Made by a program: the position numbers and the translations under genes. From Candidatus Aegiribacteria sp. MLS_C (lineage in GTDB: Bacteria > Fermentibacterota > Fermentibacteria > Fermentibacterales > JCC-6): DNA of 64,000 bases. Positions 16,039-25,650 of this stretch are shown here, piece by piece. Each line of letters opens with the position of its first letter. The first letter of the stretch is position 1. The stretch covers positions 144,159 through 208,158 of the forward strand of contig LQBI01000030.1 in the NCBI GenBank assembly GCA_002030045.1. The letters are read 5' to 3'. The notes under the pieces were generated by a model. It was not told the origin of the DNA and did not search any database. It was given only the letters and a program-made list of their open reading frames with translations.

Positions 16039-18693
16039 ATGAGAATGCGGGCGGGGCTGTTCAGAGGAACACTGCTGGCGGTCGTCCTCGGTGTGGTTCT
16101 GGTATCTCCTGCGGAGGCCACCACCGCCGGAACCGTGGCCGGCGTGGTGGAGTCGGGATCAGGCGAGCCTCTTGTCGGGGCCACGGTGGTTGTGGATGGG
16201 ACCCCCTTCGGCACGATGACCGATGCCAACGGCGAGTACTACATACCCAGGCTGTCGCCTGGGATGTACACCATAACGGCCAGGATGGTGGGAATGGGGT
16301 CCGTGACCAAGGAGGGGGTCGCAGTAGTCTCGGGCCAGACCACCCGAATGGATTTCGCACTGGAGCAGTCCGCTTCCGGGACTACCGTGATAAGGGTTAC
16401 GGAACAGCGTAGCCTTATCCTGGAGAACGTGCCCTCAACCATCCATGTGATAGACAGGGAAGAAATTGAGACCATGCCCGTGGCCGGTGTTCTGGACATC
16501 GTCCAGAGGCAGCCGGGAATAACCTCCAGGGGCGGGGAGATACACGTCAGGGGAGGAAGGGCCGGCGAGGTGGCATTCCTTCTGGACGGCGTCTCAATGA
16601 GATCTCCCGTCACCAACGCCTTCGTCTCCGGCGTACCCCTCTCGGCCATCTCCGAGGCTTCCATCACCACGGGAGGACTCAGCGCAAGGTACGGCAACGC
16701 CATGTCCGGAGTGGTGAACATGATAACCAAGGAGGGCGGGTCCGAGTACGAGGGTGAGTTCCACGTCAGGTACGGGGACATGACCGTCTTCGGCTACGAG
16801 AGGGAGTCCAGGAACTATTCCGAACCTTCGGAGAACGACAACTACCGCAGCGACTGCGTCAGCTGCGAGCTGGCCTTCGGTGGGCCGGAGCCAATCACCA
16901 CCTACCTTCTGCCGGCGATAGGACTGGACATACCGGGCGAGGTCAGGTTCTTCGGGGCCGCCGAGTGGAGCAGAAGCGGGTACGACCTCGAGGACAGCAG
17001 GGGAAACTGGGAGAACAACTGGCAGAACCTGCTCTCGGGAAGCGGTAAGCTCACATGGAGACCCTCCGGGAACACCCGGGTCTGGTGGAACGGGCACTAC
17101 TACTACAGGCAGAACGGCTGGGACGAGTGGAAATGGGCCCTCTACGACCATCCCGCCTACATAGAGGGAGAGCCGTACCTGGCACGCAATCCCGATTACG
17201 CCCTTCCCATAAGGTTCGAGGAGGACTACGGGGTGACCGGCGGCCTGACCCAGATGCTGAGCGAGAGGTCCTTCATCGACTTCAAGGTCAGCTGGAACAG
17301 GTTCTGCCAGTGGCAGAGGATCAGGGAGGAGGTAGGGGGCTACACAGGAGAGGAGTTCACGCCCTCCGACTGGATATACTACACGGCCTTCGAGCCAAGG
17401 GTGGCGGACTCGATGGGTTTCTACCATTCGGGAATTCACCCGGATGTCTGGCTTGAATCGAGCAACTACGTGACTACCGGCAGGCTGGACTATACCGGGA
17501 AGCTCAATACGGTGATGGAGCTGAGCGCAGGGGTGGAGGCCGATTACTTCGATCTTTACGATTACAGCGCGTTCGTCGCGGACTGGCTCACCACCTACGC
17601 CAGCCTCTGGAAAGCCTATCCATGGTCCGGAGCCGCCTACGCTGAGGTATCGTCCAGGTTCTCAGGAGGCCTTGTTCTGAACACCGGGCTCAGGTTCGAC
17701 TACTTCCAGCCCAACGCCCGGGTCATCACGGCGGAGGACCTGACCCTCCGGGACGCCTCGGCCAAGTACCAGGTGAGCCCGAGGATAGGCATGACCAACC
17801 CCATCTCCGACAGGGACGTGTTCTTCTGCACCTATGGCCATTACTTCCAGATGCCGAACATGAACCAGCTATTCTTCGGCACCGACTACAACGTCTCGGA
17901 GTCGGCATCCATAGTGGGTAACCCCGACCTGGACGCCCAGAGGACCAACAGCTACGAGGCGGGTCTTCGGCACAGGTTCACCAGCCGGGCCTCCCTGGCC
18001 GTGTCTGGCTTCTACAAGGACATCACAGGACTGGTCCGTACCGCGAGCCACTTCGACGAGAGCCTGGGGGACTACTTCCAGTACAGCAACGATGAAAGCC
18101 ACGGATCGGTGAGGGGGGTCGAGATCACTTTCCTCAGGCTTCCGGGGGACTACCTGTCGGGAAGTCTCAACTACACCTACTCGGTGGCCAAGGGCAGGTA
18201 CTCGTCAGCCACTGAGCAGTACGAGTTCTCCATGCAGGGTGACACCATCCCGCCGGGAGAGGACAACTACCTGGACTGGGACCAGACCCATACGGCCTCG
18301 GCACATGTGAACTACTCTATCCCCAGGGGGGAGGGTCCAGAGGTCTTCGGTACCCGTCCGCTGGAGGGCACCGAGATAGTATTGGACTGGACCTACGGAA
18401 GCGGTTATCCTTACTCGCCTCCCTCAGGAGCCTCGGCCGTACCCAGGGTGAACACGGAGAGGTATCCGTGGACGATGCAGACGGACCTGAAGCTGTCCCG
18501 CCGCTTCTGGACGGGACCGGTTGAGATGAGGGCCAATATAACCGTCTACAACCTCTTCGACCGCACCAACCTGGACAGGATATTCGACACCGCCCTCTAC
18601 CAGAGCACGGGAGAGCCCGGCGGGACCATGGGGAACCCCGGCGCATACTCGCCTGCCAGGCACTTCCTCCTGAGCCTGGACTTCTACTTCTGA
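16039..18693 (+). CDS. TonB-dependent outer-membrane receptor
   Basis: 884 residues. Signal peptide to about residue 27, a carboxypeptidase-regulatory-like domain (about 30-110: GTVAGVVESGSGEPLVGATV, GEYYIPRLSPGMYTI), a plug domain (about 120-235: ENVPSTIHVIDREEIE, VRGGRAGEVAFLLDGVSM, ARYGNAMSGVVNMI), then a 22-strand-type barrel ending in LSLDFYF with a terminal aromatic. It imports a scarce ligand across the outer membrane using TonB energy. Two beta-propeller lipoproteins follow within 20 bases, suggesting a surface-capture partner arrangement. The ligand cannot be read from sequence. Confidence 0.88.
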   Translation: MRMRAGLFRGTLLAVVLGVVLVSPAEATTAGTVAGVVESGSGEPLVGATVVVDGTPFGTMTDANGEYYIPRLSPGMYTITARMVGMGSVTKEGVAVVSGQTTRMDFALEQSASGTTVIRVTEQRSLILENVPSTIHVIDREEIETMPVAGVLDIVQRQPGITSRGGEIHVRGGRAGEVAFLLDGVSMRSPVTNAFVSGVPLSAISEASITTGGLSARYGNAMSGVVNMITKEGGSEYEGEFHVRYGDMTVFGYERESRNYSEPSENDNYRSDCVSCELAFGGPEPITTYLLPAIGLDIPGEVRFFGAAEWSRSGYDLEDSRGNWENNWQNLLSGSGKLTWRPSGNTRVWWNGHYYYRQNGWDEWKWALYDHPAYIEGEPYLARNPDYALPIRFEEDYGVTGGLTQMLSERSFIDFKVSWNRFCQWQRIREEVGGYTGEEFTPSDWIYYTAFEPRVADSMGFYHSGIHPDVWLESSNYVTTGRLDYTGKLNTVMELSAGVEADYFDLYDYSAFVADWLTTYASLWKAYPWSGAAYAEVSSRFSGGLVLNTGLRFDYFQPNARVITAEDLTLRDASAKYQVSPRIGMTNPISDRDVFFCTYGHYFQMPNMNQLFFGTDYNVSESASIVGNPDLDAQRTNSYEAGLRHRFTSRASLAVSGFYKDITGLVRTASHFDESLGDYFQYSNDESHGSVRGVEITFLRLPGDYLSGSLNYTYSVAKGRYSSATEQYEFSMQGDTIPPGEDNYLDWDQTHTASAHVNYSIPRGEGPEVFGTRPLEGTEIVLDWTYGSGYPYSPPSGASAVPRVNTERYPWTMQTDLKLSRRFWTGPVEMRANITVYNLFDRTNLDRIFDTALYQSTGEPGGTMGNPGAYSPARHFLLSLDFYF

Positions 18694-18710
18694 GGGATGG
18701 GGAGGCTTAC

Positions 18711-19736
18711 ATGAAGAACGGTCGTTCAGCGCTGATGATCATTGCGGTCCTCTCTACCGCCTGCCACCAGGTGACCGAGTACCAGGGAGGGGGATCCTCG
18801 AACCTCTACATCATCGACACCGGGGACTTCGGGATAAAGGGAACTGTCGGAGACCTCTCCGGAGGAGGGACGGTAGTTGCCAACGGGCCGGACGAGGTCC
18901 TGGTCATAGGAACCGACGGAGTCCTCCACAGGATAGACCTTCAGACCTTCTCCGTGGATACCAGCTTCTCCATCGGCGGGAGTTCGGGGACCGGATACGG
19001 TGATGCCTCCATCGCGACCAACGGGAACCTGTACTGCCTCGGTCCCGGTTCCCAGGTGATAGAGGTGGACCTGGGGTCCAACACAGTGGAGGACAACTTC
19101 AGTCCGGGTCCCAAACCGGGTTCCCTGGCGGCCAATCCGGTGGAAGGCAGGCTCTACTTCACGGATTCGGAGGAGAACACCATAGGCGAGATCCTGACCT
19201 CCACCAACACTACCAGTTTCGTCAGCACCACCTACTATCCCCCCGCGGACGTCATGGTGGAACCCACCGGAGGAAGGCACCTGGTGGCTGTATGCTCGAA
19301 CAGCCTTGGAAGCATCTACTTCATATGGCTGGACCTCTCCACTTCCGCCAGGCTTGCTCAGATCGAGGCCCTCGATCCCTGCTCCTCCGTGATACCCATG
19401 ACTTCTGATTCCCTGTATGCCATCTGCTGCCCGCGGTGGGGGAGCCCCTCGGGCAAGATACTGCTTGTAAGAGGCTACGAGGTTCCTCAGGAGCTCCTGA
19501 GCCGGAGCGTGGAGGGTCATCCTGTCGAGATGTGCTTCAACGGGCAGTCCGGGGAGAGCGGTTATCTCTCGGTGCTGGGGCGGACCGATTCCGGAGGTAC
19601 AGTACTTTCCGTCTTCGCGCTGGACTTCTACCATGCCGACCTGGAACAGGTGTGCTCGATGGAGCTGGACGGTATTCCCATCGACCTCGCCTCCCCCGGC
19701 GACGGCCGATACATTGTGGTACTCACCTCGGATTGA
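18711..19736 (+). CDS. Beta-propeller lipoprotein, copy 1, downstream of TonB receptor
   Basis: 341 residues. Signal peptide with lipobox LSTAC, so lipidated at C18. The body is a run of YVTN/YncE-like propeller blades, e.g. LHRIDLQTFSVDTSFSIGG, NLYCLGPGSQVIEVDLGS and SLAANPVEGRLYFTD. It shares many blocks (VLHRxxxxxxxVDTxxxIGGSSGxGY, PADxMVEPxGG, VEGHPVxxCFNG, DLASPGDG) with the next gene. Located 17 bases after the TonB receptor, it is a candidate surface or periplasmic ligand-binding partner. The propeller call rests on blade-like repeats, not on a matched family. Confidence 0.7.
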   Translation: MKNGRSALMIIAVLSTACHQVTEYQGGGSSNLYIIDTGDFGIKGTVGDLSGGGTVVANGPDEVLVIGTDGVLHRIDLQTFSVDTSFSIGGSSGTGYGDASIATNGNLYCLGPGSQVIEVDLGSNTVEDNFSPGPKPGSLAANPVEGRLYFTDSEENTIGEILTSTNTTSFVSTTYYPPADVMVEPTGGRHLVAVCSNSLGSIYFIWLDLSTSARLAQIEALDPCSSVIPMTSDSLYAICCPRWGSPSGKILLVRGYEVPQELLSRSVEGHPVEMCFNGQSGESGYLSVLGRTDSGGTVLSVFALDFYHADLEQVCSMELDGIPIDLASPGDGRYIVVLTSD

Positions 19737-19743
19737 CCTTGTC

Positions 19744-20766
19744 TTGAAGAATCCTCTGCCCTTGATCCCCGTGCTGGCCGTCCTTTCCTGTCACCAGGTG
19801 GTCGAATTCAGCTCTTCGGAGACCTGTGCCCTGACGTTCCTCAGCGCCGATGAACTCGAGGTGACGGGATCGATGGAAGGCTTCCATGGAGGCCGTCTGT
19901 TGCTTTCGGACGGTTCAGGCGGACTGCTGCTGGTGACTTCGGACGGGTTCCTTCATCGTCTGAACGCAGCTGACCTCACTGTGGATACATGCTACGCCAT
20001 AGGCGGCAGCTCCGGCTCGGGCTACACCGACGGCGTCCGGGCCGGGAACGGTAGTCTGTACGTCCTCGGTCCCGGTTCACTGGTGATAGAGGTGGACCTG
20101 GTATCCGATAATGTAGTGGACGGATTCGTGCCCGGGCCAGATCCCGTTGCCATAGCTGCTTCCCCCGTGATGCCCAGACTCTACTTCGCCGACGGTACAG
20201 GTTTCATAGGGGAGATCTGGACCGGCGACAACCATACCGGGAACACCGTCGGCCTGGCCCAGGTGCCTGCGGACATCATGGTGGAACCGTTGGGAGGGAT
20301 GCACGTGGTGGCTGCGGCGTCGGACCAGCAGGGCACCATCTACGACCTCTGGCTGGAATACTCCCAGCAGTACGCCAGGACCATGTCTGTGCAGGCGCAA
20401 TCACCGGCCTCGTGTATCGTCCCCTTCGGTCTCGATTCCTGCTTCGCCGTCGGATGCCCGGAATGGTCCGGGGAGAACGGATACGTCTGCTTCGTAAGGG
20501 GATACGTGGATTCGGTGGACATTACCCGTGTGGAGGTGGAGGGCCATCCGGTGGACCTGTGTTTCAACGGCGCCGCCGGAGGCGTCGGAAGGCTCTACGT
20601 CATGAGCAGGACGGAGGGAGGGACCACTGCCATCACCGTCTTCGGTTTCACCTTCTCGTACCTGGAGCCGGAACTGGTGGGAACAGTGTTCCTGGACGGC
20701 TTTCCGCGGGACCTTGCATCTCCCGGGGACGGCGATGAGCTGATAGTGCTCACTTCGGACAAATGA
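19744..20766 (+). CDS. Beta-propeller lipoprotein, copy 2
   Basis: 340 residues, a diverged tandem paralogue of the preceding protein along its full length. The TTG start at 19744 gives MKNPLPLIPVLAVLSC, a signal peptide with lipobox VLSC that mirrors the upstream paralogue (both begin MKN and carry CHQV at the lipidation site). No clear ribosome site is present, and the start lies seven bases after the upstream stop, suggesting translational coupling. The duplication implies either two ligands or a paired receptor cap for the TonB receptor. Confidence 0.7.
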   Translation: MKNPLPLIPVLAVLSCHQVVEFSSSETCALTFLSADELEVTGSMEGFHGGRLLLSDGSGGLLLVTSDGFLHRLNAADLTVDTCYAIGGSSGSGYTDGVRAGNGSLYVLGPGSLVIEVDLVSDNVVDGFVPGPDPVAIAASPVMPRLYFADGTGFIGEIWTGDNHTGNTVGLAQVPADIMVEPLGGMHVVAAASDQQGTIYDLWLEYSQQYARTMSVQAQSPASCIVPFGLDSCFAVGCPEWSGENGYVCFVRGYVDSVDITRVEVEGHPVDLCFNGAAGGVGRLYVMSRTEGGTTAITVFGFTFSYLEPELVGTVFLDGFPRDLASPGDGDELIVLTSDK

Positions 20767-20801
20767 AGGACAGTTGACGGCCCCGGTCGCCCGCTGAGGT
20801 T

Positions 20802-21872
20802 TCAGAAGGCCGTCGCTTCGCCGATGTATTCGATGGCGTACTCGAGTAACGGGTCCTCCCCCGCCGCGAAATCGTCCTCGGTGGCCTCGACGTAGATGTC
20901 CGGGAATATGCCGGTCCCCTCGATTGAAGTGGTGTCCGCCCGCAGTACTCGAGCGAAGGGGCAGGTGATCTCCCAGAAATCCCACACCGGCCAGTCCTGC
21001 TGGTCCATGTAGCCCGGCGTATTGCCGCCTCCACCGGTGGTGTCGCCTATGAAGGTAACGTGGGTCATGCGCGTCATTACCGAAAGGAAAGCTTCCGCCG
21101 GACCGATGTTCTGCTCGCCGGCAAGCACCACCACCGGTTTAGTGAACGCCCATGGCCTGGAACTGATGTCGTGGGGTTCAAGTGGGGAGAGGTCGTCGTG
21201 CTCCGGACCGGTCCTGTACTGGGTCAGGAAGCCGTCCATGCTCTGGTCGGTGAACAGGCCCGGTATCTGTTCCGCCGGGACCAGTGAGGTGCCGTCGCTC
21301 ATCCTGATGTCCAGAATCATCCCCGGCGCGTCCAGGCAGGACACGATCTCGTCGCTGAAGTGCATGAAGGTGAAGAAGAAGTCGAAGTGCCTGATGGCGA
21401 AGTACGGTATGGTATCTATGACGCAGCTTCCCCACATGACGCCGAAGGAGGAATCCCACTGGAAATCCCATGGTTCCAGATAGTCCATCAGCACCGAGTC
21501 GTCGTAGTTGGGGTCGATGTCGTCCCAGTAGGTCATTACCCGGCCTTCATAGTTTTCCAGGAAGGCGTTCCTGTCCTGGAGTTCGCCCACCATAGCCACC
21601 ACCACTTCCATGAGTTCATCGGTGGAATCCGCGGAGGCGGCCATGTCGGAGTATTGCTGGTGTAGAACGTCCCAGTCCACGCTCTTCCCGTCGAAACCGA
21701 CGTACTTCTGATCGTAGAGTTCCCAGACCAGGTCCAGGTAGGTCCTGTACTCATTGATCTCCGGATGGGTCGGCGGGTCGTCGATGCAGGATACGGCGGA
21801 CAGGGACAGGAGAAGAGAGAGAGCAGCAAGGGATGCCCTCAGCGGAGCCTTCCGGCGGTTCATTATTTCCAT
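20802..21872 (-). CDS. S41-family peptidase-like lipoprotein lacking the catalytic serine
   Basis: About 356 residues. Signal peptide with lipobox LSAVSC. The N-terminal helical region (YLDLVWELYDQKYVGFDGKS) and the core FTKPVVVLAGE...GDTTGGGGNTPGYM match S41 (C-terminal processing/tricorn-core-like) peptidases of FCB bacteria. Where the family has S-A-x-E with the nucleophilic serine, this protein has NIGPAEAF, so the serine is glycine. It is probably a non-catalytic binding protein or uses another residue. It stands alone, convergent with the propeller lipoproteins. Confidence 0.72.
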   Translation of the reverse strand: MEIMNRRKAPLRASLAALSLLLSLSAVSCIDDPPTHPEINEYRTYLDLVWELYDQKYVGFDGKSVDWDVLHQQYSDMAASADSTDELMEVVVAMVGELQDRNAFLENYEGRVMTYWDDIDPNYDDSVLMDYLEPWDFQWDSSFGVMWGSCVIDTIPYFAIRHFDFFFTFMHFSDEIVSCLDAPGMILDIRMSDGTSLVPAEQIPGLFTDQSMDGFLTQYRTGPEHDDLSPLEPHDISSRPWAFTKPVVVLAGEQNIGPAEAFLSVMTRMTHVTFIGDTTGGGGNTPGYMDQQDWPVWDFWEITCPFARVLRADTTSIEGTGIFPDIYVEATEDDFAAGEDPLLEYAIEYIGEATAF

Positions 21873-22088
21873 CAACCTGCTTTCCTCGGTGGGTTTGCTC
21901 CCGTCGCTTAAAATAGTTGTCTCCGGAGCCAGGCGCCAGATACCGCGATTCGCTGTTCTTTCCGCGTTTTCTTTGTACGGAACCTGAGGAGCCCTGATGA
22001 ATATATACTTGCTGAGGCAACCTGATAACCGGCGTCAGGTGTAACAGCCGGACCGCTCGAGCACTGGAGTACGTCAGGAGGAATAAAC

Positions 22089-23513
22089 ATGAGAAGGATG
22101 AAGACCGGATCCATCGTGATCGTAATTTCCATCGTGGCACTTTCAGCCACTGTTCTGGCACAGGACATAATAGGCAAGACCGGGAGCGGGGACCCCGTAG
22201 TGGTGGACCCCCACATGCTGAGCGACATGTTCGTCGACATATCGGAGACTGTGGGGCCCAGCGTTGTCACCATAACATCGAGGACCACAGTGACGGCCCG
22301 CATGCCCTCCTTCCCGGACTTCTCCAGTCCCTTCGGCTTCGATCCATGGCAGGACTTTTTCGGCACTCCCAGGGAGCAGGAGTACACCATGACCGGAATA
22401 GGCAGCGGCGTGATAGTGTCCTCCGATGGCATGATAATCACCAACCACCACGTGGTCGGGGAGGCCGACGAGTTCGATGTGGTCCTGCAGAACGGGGAGA
22501 GTTACAGAGGGGACCTGGTGGGAACCGATCCCGAGACCGACCTGGCGGTGATCAGGATCGACGCACGGGACCTTCCCGCGATCCGATTGGGTGACAGCGA
22601 TGAGCTCAAGGTTGGACAGTGGGTCCTTGCGGTAGGATCCCCCTTCGCTCTAAGTCAGACAGTCACCCAGGGTATCATCAGCTACATCGGCAGGTCGGAT
22701 GTGGGCCTGGCAGCCTATGAGGACTACATTCAGACCGACGCCGCCATCAATCCCGGGAACAGCGGCGGTGCACTTGTCGACCTGGACGGCAGGCTGGTGG
22801 GGATCAACACGGCCATCGCCTCCAGGAACGGCGGATACCAGGGAATAGGCTTCGCGATCCCCGTCAACGTTGCGGTGAACGTGTTGGAAGACCTCCTGGA
22901 CTACGGTTATGTCAGGAGGGGATGGCTCGGTGTGACGATCCAGGAGCTGACACCCGGACTGGCGGAGCATTTCGGGCTCGATCCCGGATCGGGGGGCGTC
23001 CTGGTCTCGCAGGTCCTGCCGGATACTCCGGCCAGTGTCTATGGTGTCCGCAGGGGAGACGTGATAATCACAATAAACGGCGAAGGTTTCGAGACAGTGA
23101 CCGAGTTCAGGAACATCATCGCCGACCTCGATCCCGACAGCAGCGTGGAACTGGGTGTCTTCAGGGACAACAGGGACATCTCGCTGACCGTGATACTGGG
23201 TGAAAGATCAGCGGACGGCACCGCCTCCGAGCCCCCTCCTCCCTCCGAGGAGACCTACGGCTGGACACTTGAGGAGCTTGACCGGGAAACCGCCGCGGCC
23301 CTCGGCGACCGGGAACTCAGTGGAGTTCTGGTGGTGTCAGTGGATCCATACGGCAGGGCTTCTGCGGCGGGAGTGCAGCCCGGGGACGTCATTCTGGAGA
23401 TCGATGGACTGCATGTGGAGAACCTGAGCGATGTCAGCAGGCTCCTCTCCTCCTCCGAGGACGCGCTTGTGCTCGTATGGAGGCAGGGCCGGTCCATTTA
23501 TTTCATGATGTAG
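22089..23513 (+). CDS. HtrA/DegP-family periplasmic serine protease
   Basis: 474 residues. Signal peptide to about residue 24. Trypsin-like domain with catalytic H121 (TNHHVV), D151 (TDLAVI) and S225 (NPGNSGGAL). Two PDZ domains follow (about 275-375, and 395-474 including GVQPGDVILEIDG). It degrades or refolds damaged envelope proteins. AGGAGG lies upstream of the ATG. The TAG stop is two bases before a 116-bp inverted-repeat element that separates this gene from convergent glnS. Confidence 0.93.
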   Translation: MRRMKTGSIVIVISIVALSATVLAQDIIGKTGSGDPVVVDPHMLSDMFVDISETVGPSVVTITSRTTVTARMPSFPDFSSPFGFDPWQDFFGTPREQEYTMTGIGSGVIVSSDGMIITNHHVVGEADEFDVVLQNGESYRGDLVGTDPETDLAVIRIDARDLPAIRLGDSDELKVGQWVLAVGSPFALSQTVTQGIISYIGRSDVGLAAYEDYIQTDAAINPGNSGGALVDLDGRLVGINTAIASRNGGYQGIGFAIPVNVAVNVLEDLLDYGYVRRGWLGVTIQELTPGLAEHFGLDPGSGGVLVSQVLPDTPASVYGVRRGDVIITINGEGFETVTEFRNIIADLDPDSSVELGVFRDNRDISLTVILGERSADGTASEPPPPSEETYGWTLEELDRETAAALGDRELSGVLVVSVDPYGRASAAGVQPGDVILEIDGLHVENLSDVSRLLSSSEDALVLVWRQGRSIYFMM

Positions 23514-23515
23514 GA

Positions 23516-23631
23516 GGGGTCGTACGTTACTTCGGGTTACTTATCTCCGGTGCAGCATCTTGAGGATGCAAATAGAGTTATTATCTGATATGTCATTAGG
23601 TAACAAGTAACCCGAAGTAACGTACGACCCC
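23516..23631. repeat. 116-bp element with 27-bp terminal inverted repeats, copy 1
   Basis: Perfect 27-bp inverted arms at 23516-23542 and 23605-23631 (outer end GGGGTCGTACGTTACTTCGG) enclose a 62-bp AT-rich core. The same arms with the same core length but a different core occur at 46889-47004. It sits between convergent htrA and glnS, with CTA just outside the right arm. It resembles a MITE or a mobile bidirectional terminator. No transposase is near. Confidence 0.85.
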
Positions 23632-23635
23632 CTAA

Positions 23636-25309
23636 TCACTCTCTGTCCAGGATCCTCTTCCAGGTGTCCCTTAGAGATGCGGTCAGGTTCCATACAGGTC
23701 TTGCCTCGGTGCTGTCCGGGTCCTTGCAGAAGTACCCCTTCCGTTCGAACTGGACGGTGTACCCGTTCCCTGCTCCGGCGGAAGCCGGTTCCAGCATGCA
23801 TCCTTCGATGATCCTGAAAGAATCAGGATTGATGGTGGACAGGAGGTCCTCCTCCGCGAGGGGGTTCTCCACCTTGAACAGGCGGTCGTACATCCGTACA
23901 TCCGCGACAACGGCATGCGGGGCGGATACCCAGTGTATGGTGGCTCCCACCTTCCGACCGTCGGGCGCGTTCCCTCCCCTGGTCCCGGGGTCGTAGGTGC
24001 ATACCAGCCCGGTTATTCTGCCGTCAGAGTCCTTCTCGACGTCAACGCACCTGATGAGGTATGCGTACCGGAGACGTACCTCCCGACCGGGGGCCAGACG
24101 CTTGAACTTCCTGTGGGGTTCCTCCTGGAAGTCTTCCCTCTCTATGAATATCTCCCTGGAGAACGGCACCATCCTGGTACCGGCATTCTCGTCCTCCGGG
24201 TTGTTTATGAACTCGAGTTCCTCCGTACCGTCCTCCGGGTAGTTCTCGATGGTCACCTTGAGCGGGTCCAGTACGCCCATGATCCTTGTGCAGCGCCTGT
24301 TCAGATCGTCCCTGATGCAGTAATCCAGCAGAGCCATGTCCACGTTGCTGTCCCTCTTGGCAAGGCCTATCCTGTTCACGAAGTCCCTTATGGCCTCCGG
24401 CTTCACTCCACGCCTGCGCAGGCCCGAGAGAGTGGGCATCCTGGGATCGTCCCATCCCGAGACCACCCCCTCCTCCACCAGCATTCCGAGCTTCCGCTTG
24501 CTCATCACAGTGTAGGTGAGGTTCAACCTGGCGAACTCAATCTGCTGGGGATGGAAGATGCCCAGCCGGTCCAGGAACCAGTCGTAGAGGGGTCTGTGAT
24601 CCTCGAACTCTATGGAGCAGAAGGAGTGGGTTATGCCCTCTATGGAATCCTCAAGGCAGTGGGCGTAGTCGTACATCGGGTATATGCACCAGCTGTCGCC
24701 GGTCCTGTGGTGACTTCTCCTGAGTATCCTGTATATGGCTGGATCCCGCATGTTTATGTTGGGTGACGCCATGTCTATCCTGGCCCTGAGTGTCCTGGAG
24801 CCGTCGGGGAACTCCCCGGCCCTCATCCTCCTGAAGAGATCCAGGTTCTCCTCCATGGGCCTGTTCCGCCAGGGGCTGTCCTTTCCCGGTTCGGTGAGCG
24901 TTCCGCGGTACCGACGCACCTCCTCCGGTGACAGGTCGCATACGTAGGCGACTCCCTTTCGGATGAGCTCCTCGGCATAACGGTACATCTGTTCGAAGTA
25001 GTCCGAAGCGAAGTAGAGCCTGTCCTCCCAGTCGTACCCCAGCCAGCGGATATCCTGTTTTATGGATTCGACGTATTCCACATCCTCCTTCACGGGATTG
25101 GTGTCGTCGAACCTCAGGTTGCAGAGACCGCCGTACTCCCGGGCAATTCCGAAGTCGGTGCATATTGCCTTGGCGTGGCCAATATGCAGGTAACCGTTGG
25201 GTTCCGGCGGGAACCTGGTGTGCACCCGGCCTTCGTGCTTGCCCTCTCTGATGTCCCTCTCGACGATCTCCCTTATGAAGTCCAGGCTTCCGCCCTCTTC
25301 GGTCGTCAT
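23636..25309 (-). CDS. glnS: Glutaminyl-tRNA synthetase
   Basis: About 557 residues, normal length. Class I signatures: [13 protein letters not shown] (HIGH) and VMSKRKL (KMSKS), with [16 protein letters not shown] between. The C-terminal anticodon-binding beta-barrels follow ([13 protein letters not shown] strand, [16 protein letters not shown]). It charges tRNA-Gln directly, implying that Gln-tRNA need not be made by transamidation. The second of two consecutive Met codons (25309) has the better spacing from GGGGAG. Convergent with htrA across the inverted-repeat element. Confidence 0.95.
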   Translation of the reverse strand: MTTEEGGSLDFIREIVERDIREGKHEGRVHTRFPPEPNGYLHIGHAKAICTDFGIAREYGGLCNLRFDDTNPVKEDVEYVESIKQDIRWLGYDWEDRLYFASDYFEQMYRYAEELIRKGVAYVCDLSPEEVRRYRGTLTEPGKDSPWRNRPMEENLDLFRRMRAGEFPDGSRTLRARIDMASPNINMRDPAIYRILRRSHHRTGDSWCIYPMYDYAHCLEDSIEGITHSFCSIEFEDHRPLYDWFLDRLGIFHPQQIEFARLNLTYTVMSKRKLGMLVEEGVVSGWDDPRMPTLSGLRRRGVKPEAIRDFVNRIGLAKRDSNVDMALLDYCIRDDLNRRCTRIMGVLDPLKVTIENYPEDGTEELEFINNPEDENAGTRMVPFSREIFIEREDFQEEPHRKFKRLAPGREVRLRYAYLIRCVDVEKDSDGRITGLVCTYDPGTRGGNAPDGRKVGATIHWVSAPHAVVADVRMYDRLFKVENPLAEEDLLSTINPDSFRIIEGCMLEPASAGAGNGYTVQFERKGYFCKDPDSTEARPVWNLTASLRDTWKRILDRE

Positions 25310-25453
25310 CATACTCCCCTGCTTGATATGTCCGGTCCGTAACCCTTTCGCGCAAAAAAGTAATATACGACCGGGCCGGGTCCGGCGCCCACGGGCAGTA
25401 AGTTAGTATCAGATAATCTTCATTGAAGAGACACCGGATACGGAGTGTGCGGA

Positions 25454-25650
25454 ATGAAGAGTAGGTCCATTGAGGACAACGGACTGCTCAGCAGCAGGGT
25501 GGAACCCTCGGTTTCCGGTCCGCCGCGCCTTTAATACTCGATCACCGGTGAGGGACCGGAGGCTCTTGATAGGTCGAAGAGCATCTGGACCCGAACCTGC
25601 AGGCTGATCAACAGGATACTTGGAGGTGGTGCGGATGATCAAACTGCTGG
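25454..25650 (+). pseudogene. PadR-family regulator remnant
   Basis: One frame reads IEDNGLLSSRVEPSVSGPPR, then TAA at 25532-25534, then YSITGEGPEALDRSK and RLINRILGGGADD. This is the C-terminal half of a PadR regulator (LEDNGLL ... GPPRxYYxITEEGREAL ... INRILGG). The TAA replaces the first of two conserved tyrosines. The N-terminal winged-helix part is not recognisable in the 140 bases back to glnS. PadR genes normally precede HAAS-domain membrane genes, and a broken one follows here. Confidence 0.6.

Noticed and set aside
21997..22044. Short frame MNIYLLRQPDNRRQV with GAGGAG upstream, resembling the start of a SixA-type histidine phosphatase
   Set aside because: Only 15 codons before a stop, no continuation in other frames was recognised; could be a remnant or leader peptide but is not supported.
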